From assembly GCF_030503855.1 (NCBI RefSeq), contig NZ_CP129971.1, positions 1,805,501 through 1,869,500 on the forward strand: 64,000 bases of DNA, written 5' to 3'. The notes under the pieces are model-generated. The model did not search any database. It was not told the DNA's origin and worked only from the letters and a program-made list of their open reading frames with translations. How positions within the stretch are numbered: position 1 is the first letter of the stretch; each line of letters begins with the position of its first letter. Below are positions 27,481 to 35,898 of the stretch, piece after piece. A program made the translations under genes and the position numbers. The stretch is from Marivirga salinae. Its GTDB lineage: Bacteria; Bacteroidota; Bacteroidia; Cytophagales; Cyclobacteriaceae.

Positions 27481-27663
27481 GAATCTAGAGTCTAGAATCA
27501 AGATTCAAGACATCAGAAAAAAGATTTAAGATAATAGAAGTCATGTGAACGATTAGAGATTTTTGTCAACTGAAATAAGCTAAAGGCTTATTGTTGTCAA
27601 TTGTCAACATACTGTTTACTATCTTAAATCCAACTTATTACTTAAAACTGATAACTTAAAACT
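27481..27663. repeat. AATCTAGAGTCTAG / CTTATTACTTAAAAC repeat block
   Basis: GAATCTAGAGTCTAGAATC at 27481-27499 and CAACTTATTACTTAAAACTG at 27631-27650 followed by ATAACTTAAAACT. The same two motifs occur in the same order and orientation at 35186-35204 and 35243-35281. Confidence 0.55.
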
Positions 27664-27664
27664 A

Positions 27665-28321
27665 TTATTGATTTCCTTTCTTATGATCTGCTAAGAATTG
27701 AGCTAAACCAGAATCAGTTAATGGATGTTTTAATAATGCTGTGATTACTTTCAATGGGCAAGTAGCTACATCAGCTCCCATATTTGCACATTCTAATAAA
27801 TGCATGGTGTGACGAACAGAAGCGGCTAAAACCTCAGTTTCATACGCATAATTATCATAAATACGGATAATGTCTTCTATTAAGCTTAATCCGTCAGTAG
27901 AAATATCATCTAAACGTCCGATAAATGGAGAAACGTAAGAAGCTCCTGCTTTAGCAGCTAACAGTGCCTGACCAGCGGAGAAAACTAATGTGCAGTTTGT
28001 TCTGATACCTTCCGAAGAGAATTGCTTGATAGCTTTAATTCCATCTTTAATCATCGGTACTTTTACTACGATTTTGTCATCGATTGCAGCTAATTCTCTG
28101 CCTTCTTTCAACATGGTTTCATAATCGGTAGCAATTACTTCAGCACTTACGTTATTGTCAACAATATCGCAAATAGCTTTGTAGTGAGCTTTGATTTTAG
28201 CATCTCCAGTGATGCCTTCTTTAGCCATTAAGCTAGGATTGGTGGTTACGCCATCCAAAACGCCCATGTCATAGGCTTCTCTGATTTCGTCTAAATTGGC
28301 GGTATCAATAAAAAATTTCAT
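27665..28321 (-). CDS. fsa: Fructose-6-phosphate aldolase / transaldolase-like enzyme
   Basis: 218 residues, the length of the short transaldolase subfamily (FSA/TalC). Schiff-base lysine K87 lies in VVKVPM; the family N-terminus [14 protein letters not shown] and the TTNPSL motif (26-31) are present. FSA cleaves fructose-6-phosphate to dihydroxyacetone and glyceraldehyde-3-phosphate; closely similar proteins act as true transaldolases in the pentose phosphate pathway, and the sequence alone does not settle which. Single gene with repeat DNA on its downstream side. Confidence 0.87.
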   Translation of the reverse strand: MKFFIDTANLDEIREAYDMGVLDGVTTNPSLMAKEGITGDAKIKAHYKAICDIVDNNVSAEVIATDYETMLKEGRELAAIDDKIVVKVPMIKDGIKAIKQFSSEGIRTNCTLVFSAGQALLAAKAGASYVSPFIGRLDDISTDGLSLIEDIIRIYDNYAYETEVLAASVRHTMHLLECANMGADVATCPLKVITALLKHPLTDSGLAQFLADHKKGNQ

Positions 28322-28570
28322 TAGTAAAGATATTTTTTGAGTTCAATTAATCTTGTGCAAAGGTAAGATATTAATCTGGAAATTGAATATAGGTTTCTTT
28401 GTTGTTAACCTTATAAACGAGTATATAACACTGCATTCCTGAATTTTTTATTAGTGTTGAAGGAAACGAGAAAAAATAATAGGAATCCTCCTTCTTTTTA
28501 GGTGTTTTTACTTAAAAAACTGTAGTTAAATTCAAAAAGGATTGTAAAATAATAGAAAGGAAAGAAAAAT

Positions 28571-28661
28571 GGCAAACCAACATCGCACCGCTACGACCGC
28601 CTACCCTTGCTACCTTCCGGTCCTGGGGGAGTTCAGCAGGAGCTGGTCGTGCCGATTTGCC
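28571..28661 (-). ncRNA. ffs: Small signal recognition particle RNA (4.5S-type)
   Basis: On the minus strand the apical domain reads CCAGGACCGGAAGGTAGCA, the invariant SRP domain IV with the GGAA tetraloop and asymmetric loop that binds Ffh. The outer stem closes GGCAAA (28571-28576) with TTTGCC (28656-28661). About 91-100 nt, as expected for the short bacterial form without an Alu domain. Exact ends are approximate. Confidence 0.92.
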
Positions 28662-28836
28662 GATGCAAAGGTAGGAAGAATGATTGGATTTGTAAACCTT
28701 GGGTTGTAAAAAATCTCAAAGAAATTTTATATGACTGATTTAAAGAGTGTTATGGAGATGATGAAATTTAACGTATCCATTTGTGAAATAAATCGTGTAT
28801 AAAGGACTAATATGATGATATTAATTAATTAAATCG

Positions 28837-28844
28837 TATTTTTG
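28837..28844 (+). promoter_or_regulatory. Putative -7 box for tmRNA
   Basis: TATTTTTG matches TAnnTTTG and lies 34 bases before the mature tmRNA 5' end, leaving a short precursor leader. No TTG at the expected -33 distance is evident. Confidence 0.4.
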
Positions 28845-28878
28845 CAGTCCTTCAAAAGGAAGGGTAATAAATTGACAT

Positions 28879-29277
28879 GGGGTTGACCGGTATTGACGGT
28901 AAGTGTGAATTATGTATCAGCATGCAGGGTGGAGAATGTACATCCTTAAGTAATTCATTCGAACTATAATTGGCGAATCTAATTACGCCATGGCTGCATA
29001 ATCTTAATTTATTAAGATAAAGCTTTAAGGGTTGAGTCCCCAAAAGGATTCCCCAGCCACATTCCTCGTTCCTTCGTTTTTCCGGGAGCGGTCAAGGAGT
29101 GTCGACAGGAGAAACTAGCGTGGTGATGCTATTAAGCCATTGCGAAACTCAAATAGCTAAGGCCTGCAACAGGACTGTTACTTTCCATAACAGGCTCGAA
29201 AACCTAATTAGTAACTAAGCATGTAGAAGATGCATCGTTTCCTTATCCGGACGAGGGTTCGAATCCCTCCAACTCCA
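28879..29277 (+). ncRNA. ssrA: Transfer-messenger RNA (tmRNA)
   Basis: The 5' end GGGGTTG pairs with CAACTCC (29270-29276) to form the tRNA-like acceptor stem; the T-arm GGTTCGAATCC lies at 29256-29266. The tag frame is GGC GAA TCT AAT TAC GCC ATG GCT GCA TAA (28972-29001), giving tag (A)GESNYAMAA. The 3' CCA is not encoded: ACAA follows the stem. About 400 nt, a normal one-piece tmRNA. It rescues stalled ribosomes by trans-translation; the tag ends in AA, the usual protease signal. Confidence 0.95.
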
Positions 29278-29281
29278 CAAC

Positions 29282-29320
29282 CGCCCCTCGCAGCTTTAGC
29301 GAAGGGGGGCATTTCATTTT
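29282..29320 (+). terminator. Terminator after tmRNA
   Basis: GCCCCTCGC and GCGAAGGGGGGC form a GC-rich stem with loop AGCTTTA (about 29283-29310), followed by ATTTCATTTTTTCT. Confidence 0.7.
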
Positions 29321-29428
29321 TTCTATAATAACATATCATAGAAAGTCTGATTTTAGAAGATTTAGCATTATAATTATGCTGTTTGAATATTATTTATTTA
29401 ATTAACATTCTTATTCAACCCGTAAAAA

Positions 29429-29761
29429 TTGGAGAAAAAAGCAAAAATAAAGTATAATAAGACCAATACCTACCAAGCTAATGTTTCTACAGGAGCCTTT
29501 GGTGGTATTTCCAGCACTGGAAATATTTGCATGAATTTTTACTTGGAAAGGGTTCCCTTACCTGATAATATCGAATTAACCTTAGACGAAAGTGGCAAGC
29601 CTTTAAAAGAAGATATTGAAAATGGGAATTTCATAAGTGTAAGAGATGTTCAGTCTGGTGTAATCATGGATATAAACACTGCAAAAAGTTTTCATGATTG
29701 GTTGGGCAAGAAAATAGATGAACTAGAAAAACTATTAAACAATGATACCTCAAGCAAATAA
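29429..29761 (+). CDS. Small protein of unknown function in the tmRNA-adjacent patch
   Basis: 110 residues with a TTG start; no closer ATG precedes the conserved-looking part. It has no signal peptide. STGNICMNFYLERVP (30-44) followed by a helix INTAKSFHDWLGKKIDELEKLL loosely resembles DUF3467-type proteins (TGN-V-M-F pattern plus C-terminal helix), but this is only a pattern impression. It overlaps the next gene by 20 bases and probably belongs to the toxin-antitoxin transcript. Confidence 0.6.
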   Translation: MEKKAKIKYNKTNTYQANVSTGAFGGISSTGNICMNFYLERVPLPDNIELTLDESGKPLKEDIENGNFISVRDVQSGVIMDINTAKSFHDWLGKKIDELEKLLNNDTSSK

Positions 29762-30071
29762 CATAGTATCAGATTCTTCAGTAGAATATAAAGTCCAGAA
29801 AAATATATTTTCCAATAGAGATTATGATTCTTCTGAAATAGAAGATATAAGCAATTTCAACGTAATTAAATTTGTCCAGAATAGAGGAGAGTTTTCAAGC
29901 AAAAGGACTTTCTTTTTTTCTATTGATTCCGAAATAAAAGAGTTGTCAAAAGCTTCAGAAATCAATGATAATTTAGACACAAAGAATTTATCAACCTTGT
30001 CTCAAACTTCATTTAATGAGTTATGGGAAAAAGAAGATGATGATTATTGGAATAGTTATTTAGAAGAATAA
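29742..30071 (+). CDS. Probable antitoxin partner of the PemK-type toxin
   Basis: 109 residues, acidic, no recognised DNA-binding domain. The C-terminus FNELWEKEDDDYWNSYLEE resembles the acidic/aromatic tail by which many antitoxins bind and block MazF/PemK toxins. It overlaps the upstream gene by 20 bases and ends 11 bases before the toxin start. Antitoxin-before-toxin order is the normal type II arrangement. Function is inferred from position and tail only. Confidence 0.65.
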   Translation: MIPQANNIVSDSSVEYKVQKNIFSNRDYDSSEIEDISNFNVIKFVQNRGEFSSKRTFFFSIDSEIKELSKASEINDNLDTKNLSTLSQTSFNELWEKEDDDYWNSYLEE

Positions 30072-30082
30072 TATTTAATCAA

Positions 30083-30427
30083 TTGTACCAATCAGGAGAT
30101 ATTTTATTAGTTCCTTTCCCATTCACAAATCAATCTGGCAATAAAGTAAGGCCAGTATTGGTTATTGCAGACTCTGATGCAATTAATCAACCTAATGATA
30201 TCCTGACAGTGATGATTTCAACTCAAGATAAATCCAGTGGTATTAAAATAAAAATGGACAATGAATTCCTTTCAATACCCTTGAAAAAGGATAACAATTT
30301 CATCTATTGTAATAAAATTTGTGTTTTAGAGGAATCAATCGTTAGAAAAAAAATCTCAAGAATTTCTGATTTTAGTCTGTTTAATCAAGTGATTAATTCT
30401 ATCAAAGGGTATTTACTAATGAAATAA
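30083..30427 (+). CDS. PemK/MazF family endoribonuclease toxin
   Basis: 114 residues with a TTG start. It opens with the family strand pair YQSGDILLVPFPFTNQSGNK and the conserved RPVLVIAD (38-45 region), then a second conserved strand ILTVMIST. This is the SH3-like MazF/PemK barrel that cleaves mRNA at short motifs; the basic RPVL residue and the Thr/Ser after ISTQ lie at the expected catalytic places. The gene is directly downstream of the probable antitoxin. It completes a type II toxin-antitoxin pair about 0.8 kb behind tmRNA. Confidence 0.88.
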   Translation: MYQSGDILLVPFPFTNQSGNKVRPVLVIADSDAINQPNDILTVMISTQDKSSGIKIKMDNEFLSIPLKKDNNFIYCNKICVLEESIVRKKISRISDFSLFNQVINSIKGYLLMK

Positions 30428-30502
30428 ACACTACAAAAAGTACTTATAATCAAGCTTTTTTCTAAAACTCCAAATATAGACACAAAATTAATAGAATCAC
30501 TT

Positions 30503-30742
30503 GTGGTTTATAAAAATATTGAAGCACACAAATTTACTGAAAGTTATGATGAACGAATATCAAATTCTGATTATTTAAAACACTTCGAATCTAAAGCTGC
30601 AAATCATTTTAAATCAAATAATGAAATTGTTGTATTACATCTTGCAATCACAAAACATGATGAAAACGGAAATTATTATTATGATAATTACGGGAATAAA
30701 ATATGGGATGCTATTTATATAAAGGGCTATTTTGATAAGTAA
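30503..30742 (+). CDS. Small unknown protein downstream of the toxin
   Basis: 79 residues starting with GTG. Not recognised; no signal peptide. It is rich in Asn, Tyr and Lys with a NYYYDNYGNKIWDAIYIKGYF segment. AT-rich like its neighbours. It could be a real accessory gene or a chance frame; its start is uncertain. Confidence 0.45.
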   Translation: MVYKNIEAHKFTESYDERISNSDYLKHFESKAANHFKSNNEIVVLHLAITKHDENGNYYYDNYGNKIWDAIYIKGYFDK

Positions 30743-31024
30743 TAATCCTTACTTATCTCAGGAACAATAATAATGAAGTTTACCTAATATAAAATATATC
30801 ACTCTCTGAATGTTTGTAAACGAAGTTGTCTATAATTTTGAAAATTTGTTCGAACATTGTGTTTATATAAAATAAACGCTAAATTAATGAATAATTGTTC
30901 TTCATTTAGAATTAATTGAAAGTTTCATTTTTTTAAATATCTTTTTGGTCTATTTAAATTGCATTAACCTTTTCTATTCCCAGCTTAAAAAGCATTAATC
31001 TTTTTGTACTAAAAACCAATACTT

Positions 31025-31624
31025 ATGAAAAATATAGTTTTACTAATGCTATCTTTATTACTATTTAATTGTGGTAAGGAAGAAAAATTAAGTACAAGCG
31101 AAGCAAATGCTTTAACATTCTTGAATGAAAATAAAGCGTTTATAGAAGGTGCAACATTGTCACCAGCAAATGTTTTCAGAAATTTAAAAAGTTCTAAAAG
31201 TCTTGAATATGGTAAAGTAAATATGGAGTACTTTTTTGATATCAATGATAACTATAACTTCAACTTAATTTCATTAGTAACAGATTGCGGAATAAATGAA
31301 ATACCAGATTCAGATGAAAGAAACTTTTTTAGTCAACAATCTATTGATTATTCAATAGGATTTAGAGATATTAAAAACTTAAGTAGTAGAGAGTACACTG
31401 TAGATAAAAGAATTTACTATGTACTATCTCTTTATTATGAAAAGGAAGGTGTAAAAAGAACTGAAACTGACTTTTCACTTTTAATGTGTAATGAAAATAT
31501 AGATTTTAATTTTCCTGATTTGACAAGAAATGATAGAGCAACAAATGATACTTTATTTGTGGTCTTTGATAATGAAACAAGGCTGAATGATTTTAAATTT
31601 AATATAGATGCTCTCATTGATTAA
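31025..31624 (+). CDS. Lipoprotein of unknown function
   Basis: 199 residues. Lipoprotein signal with lipobox LFNC and modified C16. The rest has no recognised domain; two further cysteines (in VTDCGIN and LLMCNEN) could form a disulfide. Composition is AT-rich and Asn-rich, like the rest of the 29.4-31.6 kb patch. It is followed by a terminator serving the opposite-strand gene. Confidence 0.75.
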   Translation: MKNIVLLMLSLLLFNCGKEEKLSTSEANALTFLNENKAFIEGATLSPANVFRNLKSSKSLEYGKVNMEYFFDINDNYNFNLISLVTDCGINEIPDSDERNFFSQQSIDYSIGFRDIKNLSSREYTVDKRIYYVLSLYYEKEGVKRTETDFSLLMCNENIDFNFPDLTRNDRATNDTLFVVFDNETRLNDFKFNIDALID

Positions 31625-31740
31625 ATATAACTGCTTTATGAAGAATTTAGATATCATAATTTGGAAATAATATCACTCTCGTAATCCTAAAAAGTGACTA
31701 TTTTAGGGTTTATTACATTTCTTTAAATCTATTTTGAATT

Positions 31741-31771
31741 AAAAAAACCACCCTAACTTTCATCAGGGTGG
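31741..31771 (-). terminator. Terminator of the OYE gene
   Basis: CCACCCT (31748-31754) and AGGGTGG (31765-31771). The A7 run in front gives a U7 tail on the minus strand. Confidence 0.8.
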
Positions 31772-31796
31772 CTCAACCAATATAAACTATTAAAAA

Positions 31797-32909
31797 TTAA
31801 ACTTTCACTTCCTTCTCCATTTTCGGATAATCCGTATAGCCTTTATGCCCTGGTGTGTAAAAAGTATCGCTATCCCATTCTGCTAATTCTGCATGGGCAG
31901 CAAATCGCTCCACCAAATCAGGATTGGAAACATATGGTTTTCCATAAGCTACCATATCCGCATCTCCATCTTCAATTACTTTATTGCCTTTCTGTTGATC
32001 AAAATGAGCGTTAATCATCAAATTACCTTCATAGACTGGCCGATATCTTTTGGCTATTTCTGTTTCGGCATGCTCCACATCAGATACATCATTGAATGGT
32101 TCTGAAAGATGTAAATAAGCCAAATCATAATTATTCAGTTTTTCAATGATATGATCAAATGTTGGAATAGTTTCCTCATTTAAGGTCATACCAAATATTC
32201 CATGCAAGGAAGGATTTAATCTCAATCCAATTCTATTTTCAGGCATTACAGTTTTGATTTCATCTATGATTTCAAAGAGAATTCTGGCTCTATTTTGTTT
32301 GTAACCACCATAAATATCTGTTCTTTTATTGGAAGTAGAGCTAAAGAATTGGTGCAATAAATAACCATTGGAAGAATGGATTTCTACTCCATCAAAACCT
32401 GCTTCCCAAGCATTTTTTGCTGCATTTTTGAAGTCCTGAATGGTTTGTTTGATATCCTCTACAGTCATCTCCTTTGGAGTAACTGTATCTTTAAATCCAT
32501 CAGGAGTATAAGCTTTAGCCTCTGGGTTTAAAGCAGAAGGAGCATGCGGTAAATCTCCATTATGAAAATCTGGGTGCGATATTCTTCCTACATGCCACAG
32601 TTGGATGAATATTTTTCCGCCTTCATCATGCACCATTTTAGTCACTTCTTTCCAGCCTTCAGTTTGTTCTTTAGTGTGAATCCCTGGTGTGTTCACATAA
32701 CCCACTGCCTTTTCAGAAACTTGGGAACCTTCGGTAATGATTAGTCCAGCAGAAGCTCTTTGCTGATAATATTTTCCTTGTAAATCTGCTGTAGGTACTT
32801 TACCAGGATTATCAGCACGACTTCTCGTCATCGGAGCCATGATGACTCTATTTTTTAAAGTTAAATCTCCTAATTTTATTGGTTTTAATAATGCTTGATT
32901 ATCATCCAT
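31797..32909 (-). CDS. Alkene reductase, Old Yellow Enzyme family (NemA-like)
   Basis: 370 residues, a single FMN-binding TIM barrel. MAPMTRSRA (24-32) contacts flavin. H178 and N181 in EIHSSNGYLLHQF are the substrate-anchoring pair of OYE; the usual GA between them is here SS. The expected C-terminal phosphate-binding segment ADMVAYGKPYVSNPDL is present. It reduces activated C=C bonds with NAD(P)H, often for electrophile detoxification. Single-gene transcript with its own terminator at 31741. Confidence 0.93.
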   Translation of the reverse strand: MDDNQALLKPIKLGDLTLKNRVIMAPMTRSRADNPGKVPTADLQGKYYQQRASAGLIITEGSQVSEKAVGYVNTPGIHTKEQTEGWKEVTKMVHDEGGKIFIQLWHVGRISHPDFHNGDLPHAPSALNPEAKAYTPDGFKDTVTPKEMTVEDIKQTIQDFKNAAKNAWEAGFDGVEIHSSNGYLLHQFFSSTSNKRTDIYGGYKQNRARILFEIIDEIKTVMPENRIGLRLNPSLHGIFGMTLNEETIPTFDHIIEKLNNYDLAYLHLSEPFNDVSDVEHAETEIAKRYRPVYEGNLMINAHFDQQKGNKVIEDGDADMVAYGKPYVSNPDLVERFAAHAELAEWDSDTFYTPGHKGYTDYPKMEKEVKV

Positions 32910-33014
32910 GTCTTTATATTATCTATTTTAAGTTTAATCGATAATACTAAAGACTACTTGTTTAATCTTATAGTTACAACAAATGGAGATTTTAATTGTA
33001 AAGCAGGCGACATT

Positions 33015-33590
33015 CTATTCTTCTCGCCAACCCCAAGGAGCAGCAGGTGCTTCTACTTCAGTGGTTAAATCAAATTCCACTCTAATAGGTTTGTCGCTGC
33101 TTACTCTTCTTAAATTATAAGTAAAAGTAGAATCAGAAATACTAACCCACCAAACATTTCCAGCGGCAAAAGGGATTAACTCTGTGGTTTCTTGATCAGC
33201 AGGAAAATATTGCAAGCTGTCAAATCCTGTATTTGGGCTTGTTCCTCCATACATGGTGATATCATCAGGACTACCATCTTCATGTCGGTGATCATGTTTT
33301 AATTGGATGCTGTTATCATTTAAAGTAAAAATCCATGTTCGAGAACGGTTTTCACCCACTACAAAAGGAATTCTAATTTGACCTTCACCACAGGAAATAA
33401 AATGCATTCGTAATTCTTGCTGCTGAAAATCCTTTGGGACAGGAGCAGTTACAACTTTTCCGGCATAAGCTTTTCCGCAGTGTTGTTCTAATTTTTCCCA
33501 GAAAAGGAGATGATTGGCTTTTTCTTCTTGGGCGATAGAAAAAGAACTGAAAAAGAATAAGAATATCGTTAGACTAAATAGGATTTTCAT
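33015..33590 (-). CDS. Secreted protein of unknown function
   Basis: 191 residues. Signal peptide at about 1-20 (ends FSIAQE). The rest is a soluble, probably beta-rich domain with HDHRHEDGSPDDITMYGGTSPN, two cysteines (C38 and C68 region), and a C-terminal proline/alanine-rich AAPWGWREE end. No catalytic motif is known to me. It is monocistronic between OYE and an intergenic repeat region. Confidence 0.7.
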   Translation of the reverse strand: MKILFSLTIFLFFFSSFSIAQEEKANHLLFWEKLEQHCGKAYAGKVVTAPVPKDFQQQELRMHFISCGEGQIRIPFVVGENRSRTWIFTLNDNSIQLKHDHRHEDGSPDDITMYGGTSPNTGFDSLQYFPADQETTELIPFAAGNVWWVSISDSTFTYNLRRVSSDKPIRVEFDLTTEVEAPAAPWGWREE

Positions 33591-34130
33591 AATGGCGATT
33601 TAATGGTAAAGTTGTTAAGATACTTCTTTGCTCTATTATTACCATATTAAATTAACAGCTAAAGCTGTTTTTTTTATTTAACCACAATAGAAACAAAAGA
33701 ACACAAGAGGTTTTATATAAATATAAAACTAAATCAGCACTATTTTGTAGTCAAAAGCCTCAAAAATTGTCAATTTTAACTTGTAAATAATAGAGAACTT
33801 GACTTTTAACCTAAAAATAGAATGTTCATATTAAAAATAACCTCGGTTATTTTCCTTTGTGTTCTATTGTTCCTTTCCCGATAAATACGGGACAAGTCGT
33901 GGTTAATTAATTCAGCTTTGCTGAAATCGCTACAGTTTCAAGTGTCGACTTAAACCTAAAAGAAAGTAAGTTAAATCTTAGCACTTAAATAATATTTAGA
34001 AAATAAGACTAATTAAATCTGGATTGAATTTAAAAAAAAATATTTGTAATCTGATGATTATCAGTCAAATAGATCATTAAAACCCTATTTCTTAAAAATA
34101 AATTTAAATTCTCTGTAACTTTCACTTCAG
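33591..34130. repeat. Inverted dispersed repeat in long intergenic gap
   Basis: No gene is visible. Left arm AACCACAATAGAAACAAAAG with AACACAAGAGG (about 33677-33709); right arm, opposite strand, contains AACAATAGAACACAAAGG and ends in GTGGTTAATTAA (about 33848-33908), interrupted by the hairpin CCCGATAAATACGGG. The arms enclose about 140 bases of AT-rich DNA without an open frame. A MITE-like or terminal-inverted structure is possible. Confidence 0.55.
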
Positions 34131-34150
34131 TTGTGCATCTACCTATTGTA

Positions 34151-34684
34151 ATGAGCGAAGAAAACTACTTTAAAAATATCTACCTGAGCCAGAAAAATAA
34201 GCTCTTCCGCTTTGGCTTCTTCTTTTTGAAAGATGAGGAGGAGGCTAAGGATGCGACTCAAGAAGCTTTGATCAAGATTTGGGATAAGAGAGGTGATTGG
34301 GATTCGGTGGAAAACCCAGAAGCTTGGGGCATGCAAATTGTAAAGAACATTTGCTTAGATAGATTAAGGAAGAAAAAGACAGTCCAAAAGCATCAGGATT
34401 CGCTCAAATTAGAGAAGACTTTTGGGCAAGATCCCAGCACAATTTCTCTTTGGCAAGACCAATGGAAAATTATGCAGGAAGTGATGGAGCAGTTGAGCGA
34501 AAAGCAAAAAACAGTATTCATTTTAAGAGAGGTAGAAGGAAATAGTTATCAAGAAATAGCAGAAACTTTGGAGATATCCGAAGCACAAGTGAAATCTGAC
34601 CTTTTCCGCTCTAGAAAATTTTTGAAAGAAAGCATGCAAAAAATAAATGACCATGGCATTAGAAAAACTCGAACAATGGCTTGA
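34151..34684 (+). CDS. ECF-type RNA polymerase sigma-70 factor
   Basis: 177 residues from the ATG at 34151; a GTG at 34133 would add six residues. Sigma region 2 is visible in LFRFGFFFLKDEEEAKDATQE and IKIWDKR, region 4 in LSEKQKTVFILREVEG-SYQEIAETLEISEAQVKSDLFRSR with its helix-turn-helix. It directs polymerase to a small regulon. The 3' end overlaps the anti-sigma gene by 32 bases, so the pair is translationally coupled. The downstream genes may be its targets (inference from conserved order). Confidence 0.9.
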   Translation: MSEENYFKNIYLSQKNKLFRFGFFFLKDEEEAKDATQEALIKIWDKRGDWDSVENPEAWGMQIVKNICLDRLRKKKTVQKHQDSLKLEKTFGQDPSTISLWQDQWKIMQEVMEQLSEKQKTVFILREVEGNSYQEIAETLEISEAQVKSDLFRSRKFLKESMQKINDHGIRKTRTMA

Positions 34685-35171
34685 AAAATACTGGTTGGGT
34701 GAACTCAGCCAGGTAGAAGAAATGCAGTTTAAAAGTGAACTGAAGGCCAATAAAGATAGCCTTAAAGGGGAGCTGAAGCAAATGGCGGAGTGGTTTGAAA
34801 GCCATGAAGAAACAAAGCAAAACTTAAGGTTGGACGACAGCTTTGATGATAAAATCATGGCAACAATTCAGAAGAAGTCAAAACCAGTAGATAGTTGGAA
34901 CTGGATGAAAGTTGCAGCTTCCATTTTGGTGGTCTTCGCATTAGGATTCTTCGCATGGTGGATGCCAGAACAGCAAGAACAAAAGCAATTGGCAAAACAG
35001 GAAGAAAAAGCCTACAGAGAAGCAAAAGCGACTTTAGAGTTGATGGCTTCCATGATGAATCATGGCAAAAAGCATTTAAGCTCTCTTGAAATGATTAATA
35101 CAGCGCAAGAGAAAGTGAAAAATACTTTTCAACCCGATAGAAAAGAGAAGAAGGAAGGGCAAGACGGATGA
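34653..35171 (+). CDS. Probable membrane anti-sigma factor
   Basis: 172 residues from ATG 34653; an ATG at 34647 is equally possible. Cytoplasmic helical part (1-85) without a clear zinc ZAS motif, one membrane helix (about 90-107, AASILVVFALGFFAWW), then a basic, helical extracytoplasmic part. Order and overlap with the sigma gene mark it as its anti-sigma partner. The strong coiled charge pattern EEKAYREAKATLELMASMMNH follows the helix. Confidence 0.8.
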   Translation: MALEKLEQWLEKYWLGELSQVEEMQFKSELKANKDSLKGELKQMAEWFESHEETKQNLRLDDSFDDKIMATIQKKSKPVDSWNWMKVAASILVVFALGFFAWWMPEQQEQKQLAKQEEKAYREAKATLELMASMMNHGKKHLSSLEMINTAQEKVKNTFQPDRKEKKEGQDG

Positions 35172-35185
35172 TTAGTTAGGATCAA

Positions 35186-35281
35186 GAATCTGGAGTCTAG
35201 AATCTAGAATATTGATATTATCTAACGTATTTAAGTGCCTAACACTTATTACTTATTACATATTACTTAAAACTTAAAACT
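35186..35281. repeat. AATCTAGAGTCTAG / CTTATTACTTAAAAC repeat block (second copy)
   Basis: GAATCTGGAGTCTAGAATC (35186-35204) matches 18 of 19 bases of 27481-27499, and the CACTTATTACTTATTACATA / ACTTAAAACTTAAAACT tract (35243-35281) matches the block at 27631, in the same order and orientation. Confidence 0.55.
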
Positions 35282-35290
35282 CAAATAGAA

Positions 35291-35821
35291 ATGAAAAAGA
35301 TAGGATTAATAGTTGTATTAGCTTTATTAAGCATAGCAGCACAAGCACAAAATAGTGAATTCATGAAATTTTATAATAAATACTCAAGTGATGAGACATT
35401 TACAATAGTTTCAGTGAATCAACGAATGATTGAATTATTCTCCAATTTTGAAGTGGAGGGAGAAGAGGAGGAAGCCATGAAAAAAGCAGTTTCAGGTTTG
35501 AAAGGAATTAAATTAATTGCCAATAGTAAAACTAGTAACGGTGCTGCTTTATTTTCAGAAGCAAATGCAGCATTTTTGAAAGGCTACGATGAATTGATGA
35601 CGGTAAGAGATGGTGATTCTGATATCCGATTCTTAATTCAAGAAAAAGGTGGCTTAGTGAATGAGTTGGTAATGCTAGTAGGAAGTGACAGCAGTTTTGT
35701 AGCGGCTAGTATTTTCGGTGAAATTGACTTAAAGCAAATGTCTAAAATGGCTAAGGGGCTTAATATTTCAGGGATGGAAAACCTGGAGCAGCTTGAAAAC
35801 ATGGAGGATGAACAGAAATAA
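35291..35821 (+). CDS. DUF4252 domain-containing secreted protein
   Basis: 176 residues. Signal peptide at about 1-19 (AAQAQ). The mature part matches the DUF4252 pattern: FMKFYNKYSSDETFTIVSVNQRM near the start and VAASIFGEIDLKQMSKMAKGL near the end. Such proteins usually come behind ECF sigma/anti-sigma pairs in Bacteroidota, as here, and are probable regulon members of unknown biochemistry. A good terminator follows. Confidence 0.85.
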   Translation: MKKIGLIVVLALLSIAAQAQNSEFMKFYNKYSSDETFTIVSVNQRMIELFSNFEVEGEEEEAMKKAVSGLKGIKLIANSKTSNGAALFSEANAAFLKGYDELMTVRDGDSDIRFLIQEKGGLVNELVMLVGSDSSFVAASIFGEIDLKQMSKMAKGLNISGMENLEQLENMEDEQK

Positions 35822-35844
35822 TTTCGAAAAATAAAACTAATTTT

Positions 35845-35879
35845 AGCAAGGTCAAGCATGAGCTTACCTTGCTTTTTTT
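35845..35879 (+). terminator. Terminator after the DUF4252 gene
   Basis: AGCAAGGT-C-AAGC (35845-35857) pairs with GCTT-ACCTTGCT (35862-35873) with one bulged C, followed by T6. It may only attenuate transcription into the next gene. Confidence 0.75.
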
Positions 35880-35898
35880 CATTTAAACTACTGAAATT

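Noticed and set aside
27481..27663. Short direct repeats as a CRISPR array
   Set aside because: Motifs are not regularly spaced and no cas gene is present; nothing else in the window looks like an array.
29278..31640. Complete genomic island with att sites
   Set aside because: No integrase and no second copy of the tmRNA 3' end was seen in the window; only an accessory patch can be claimed.
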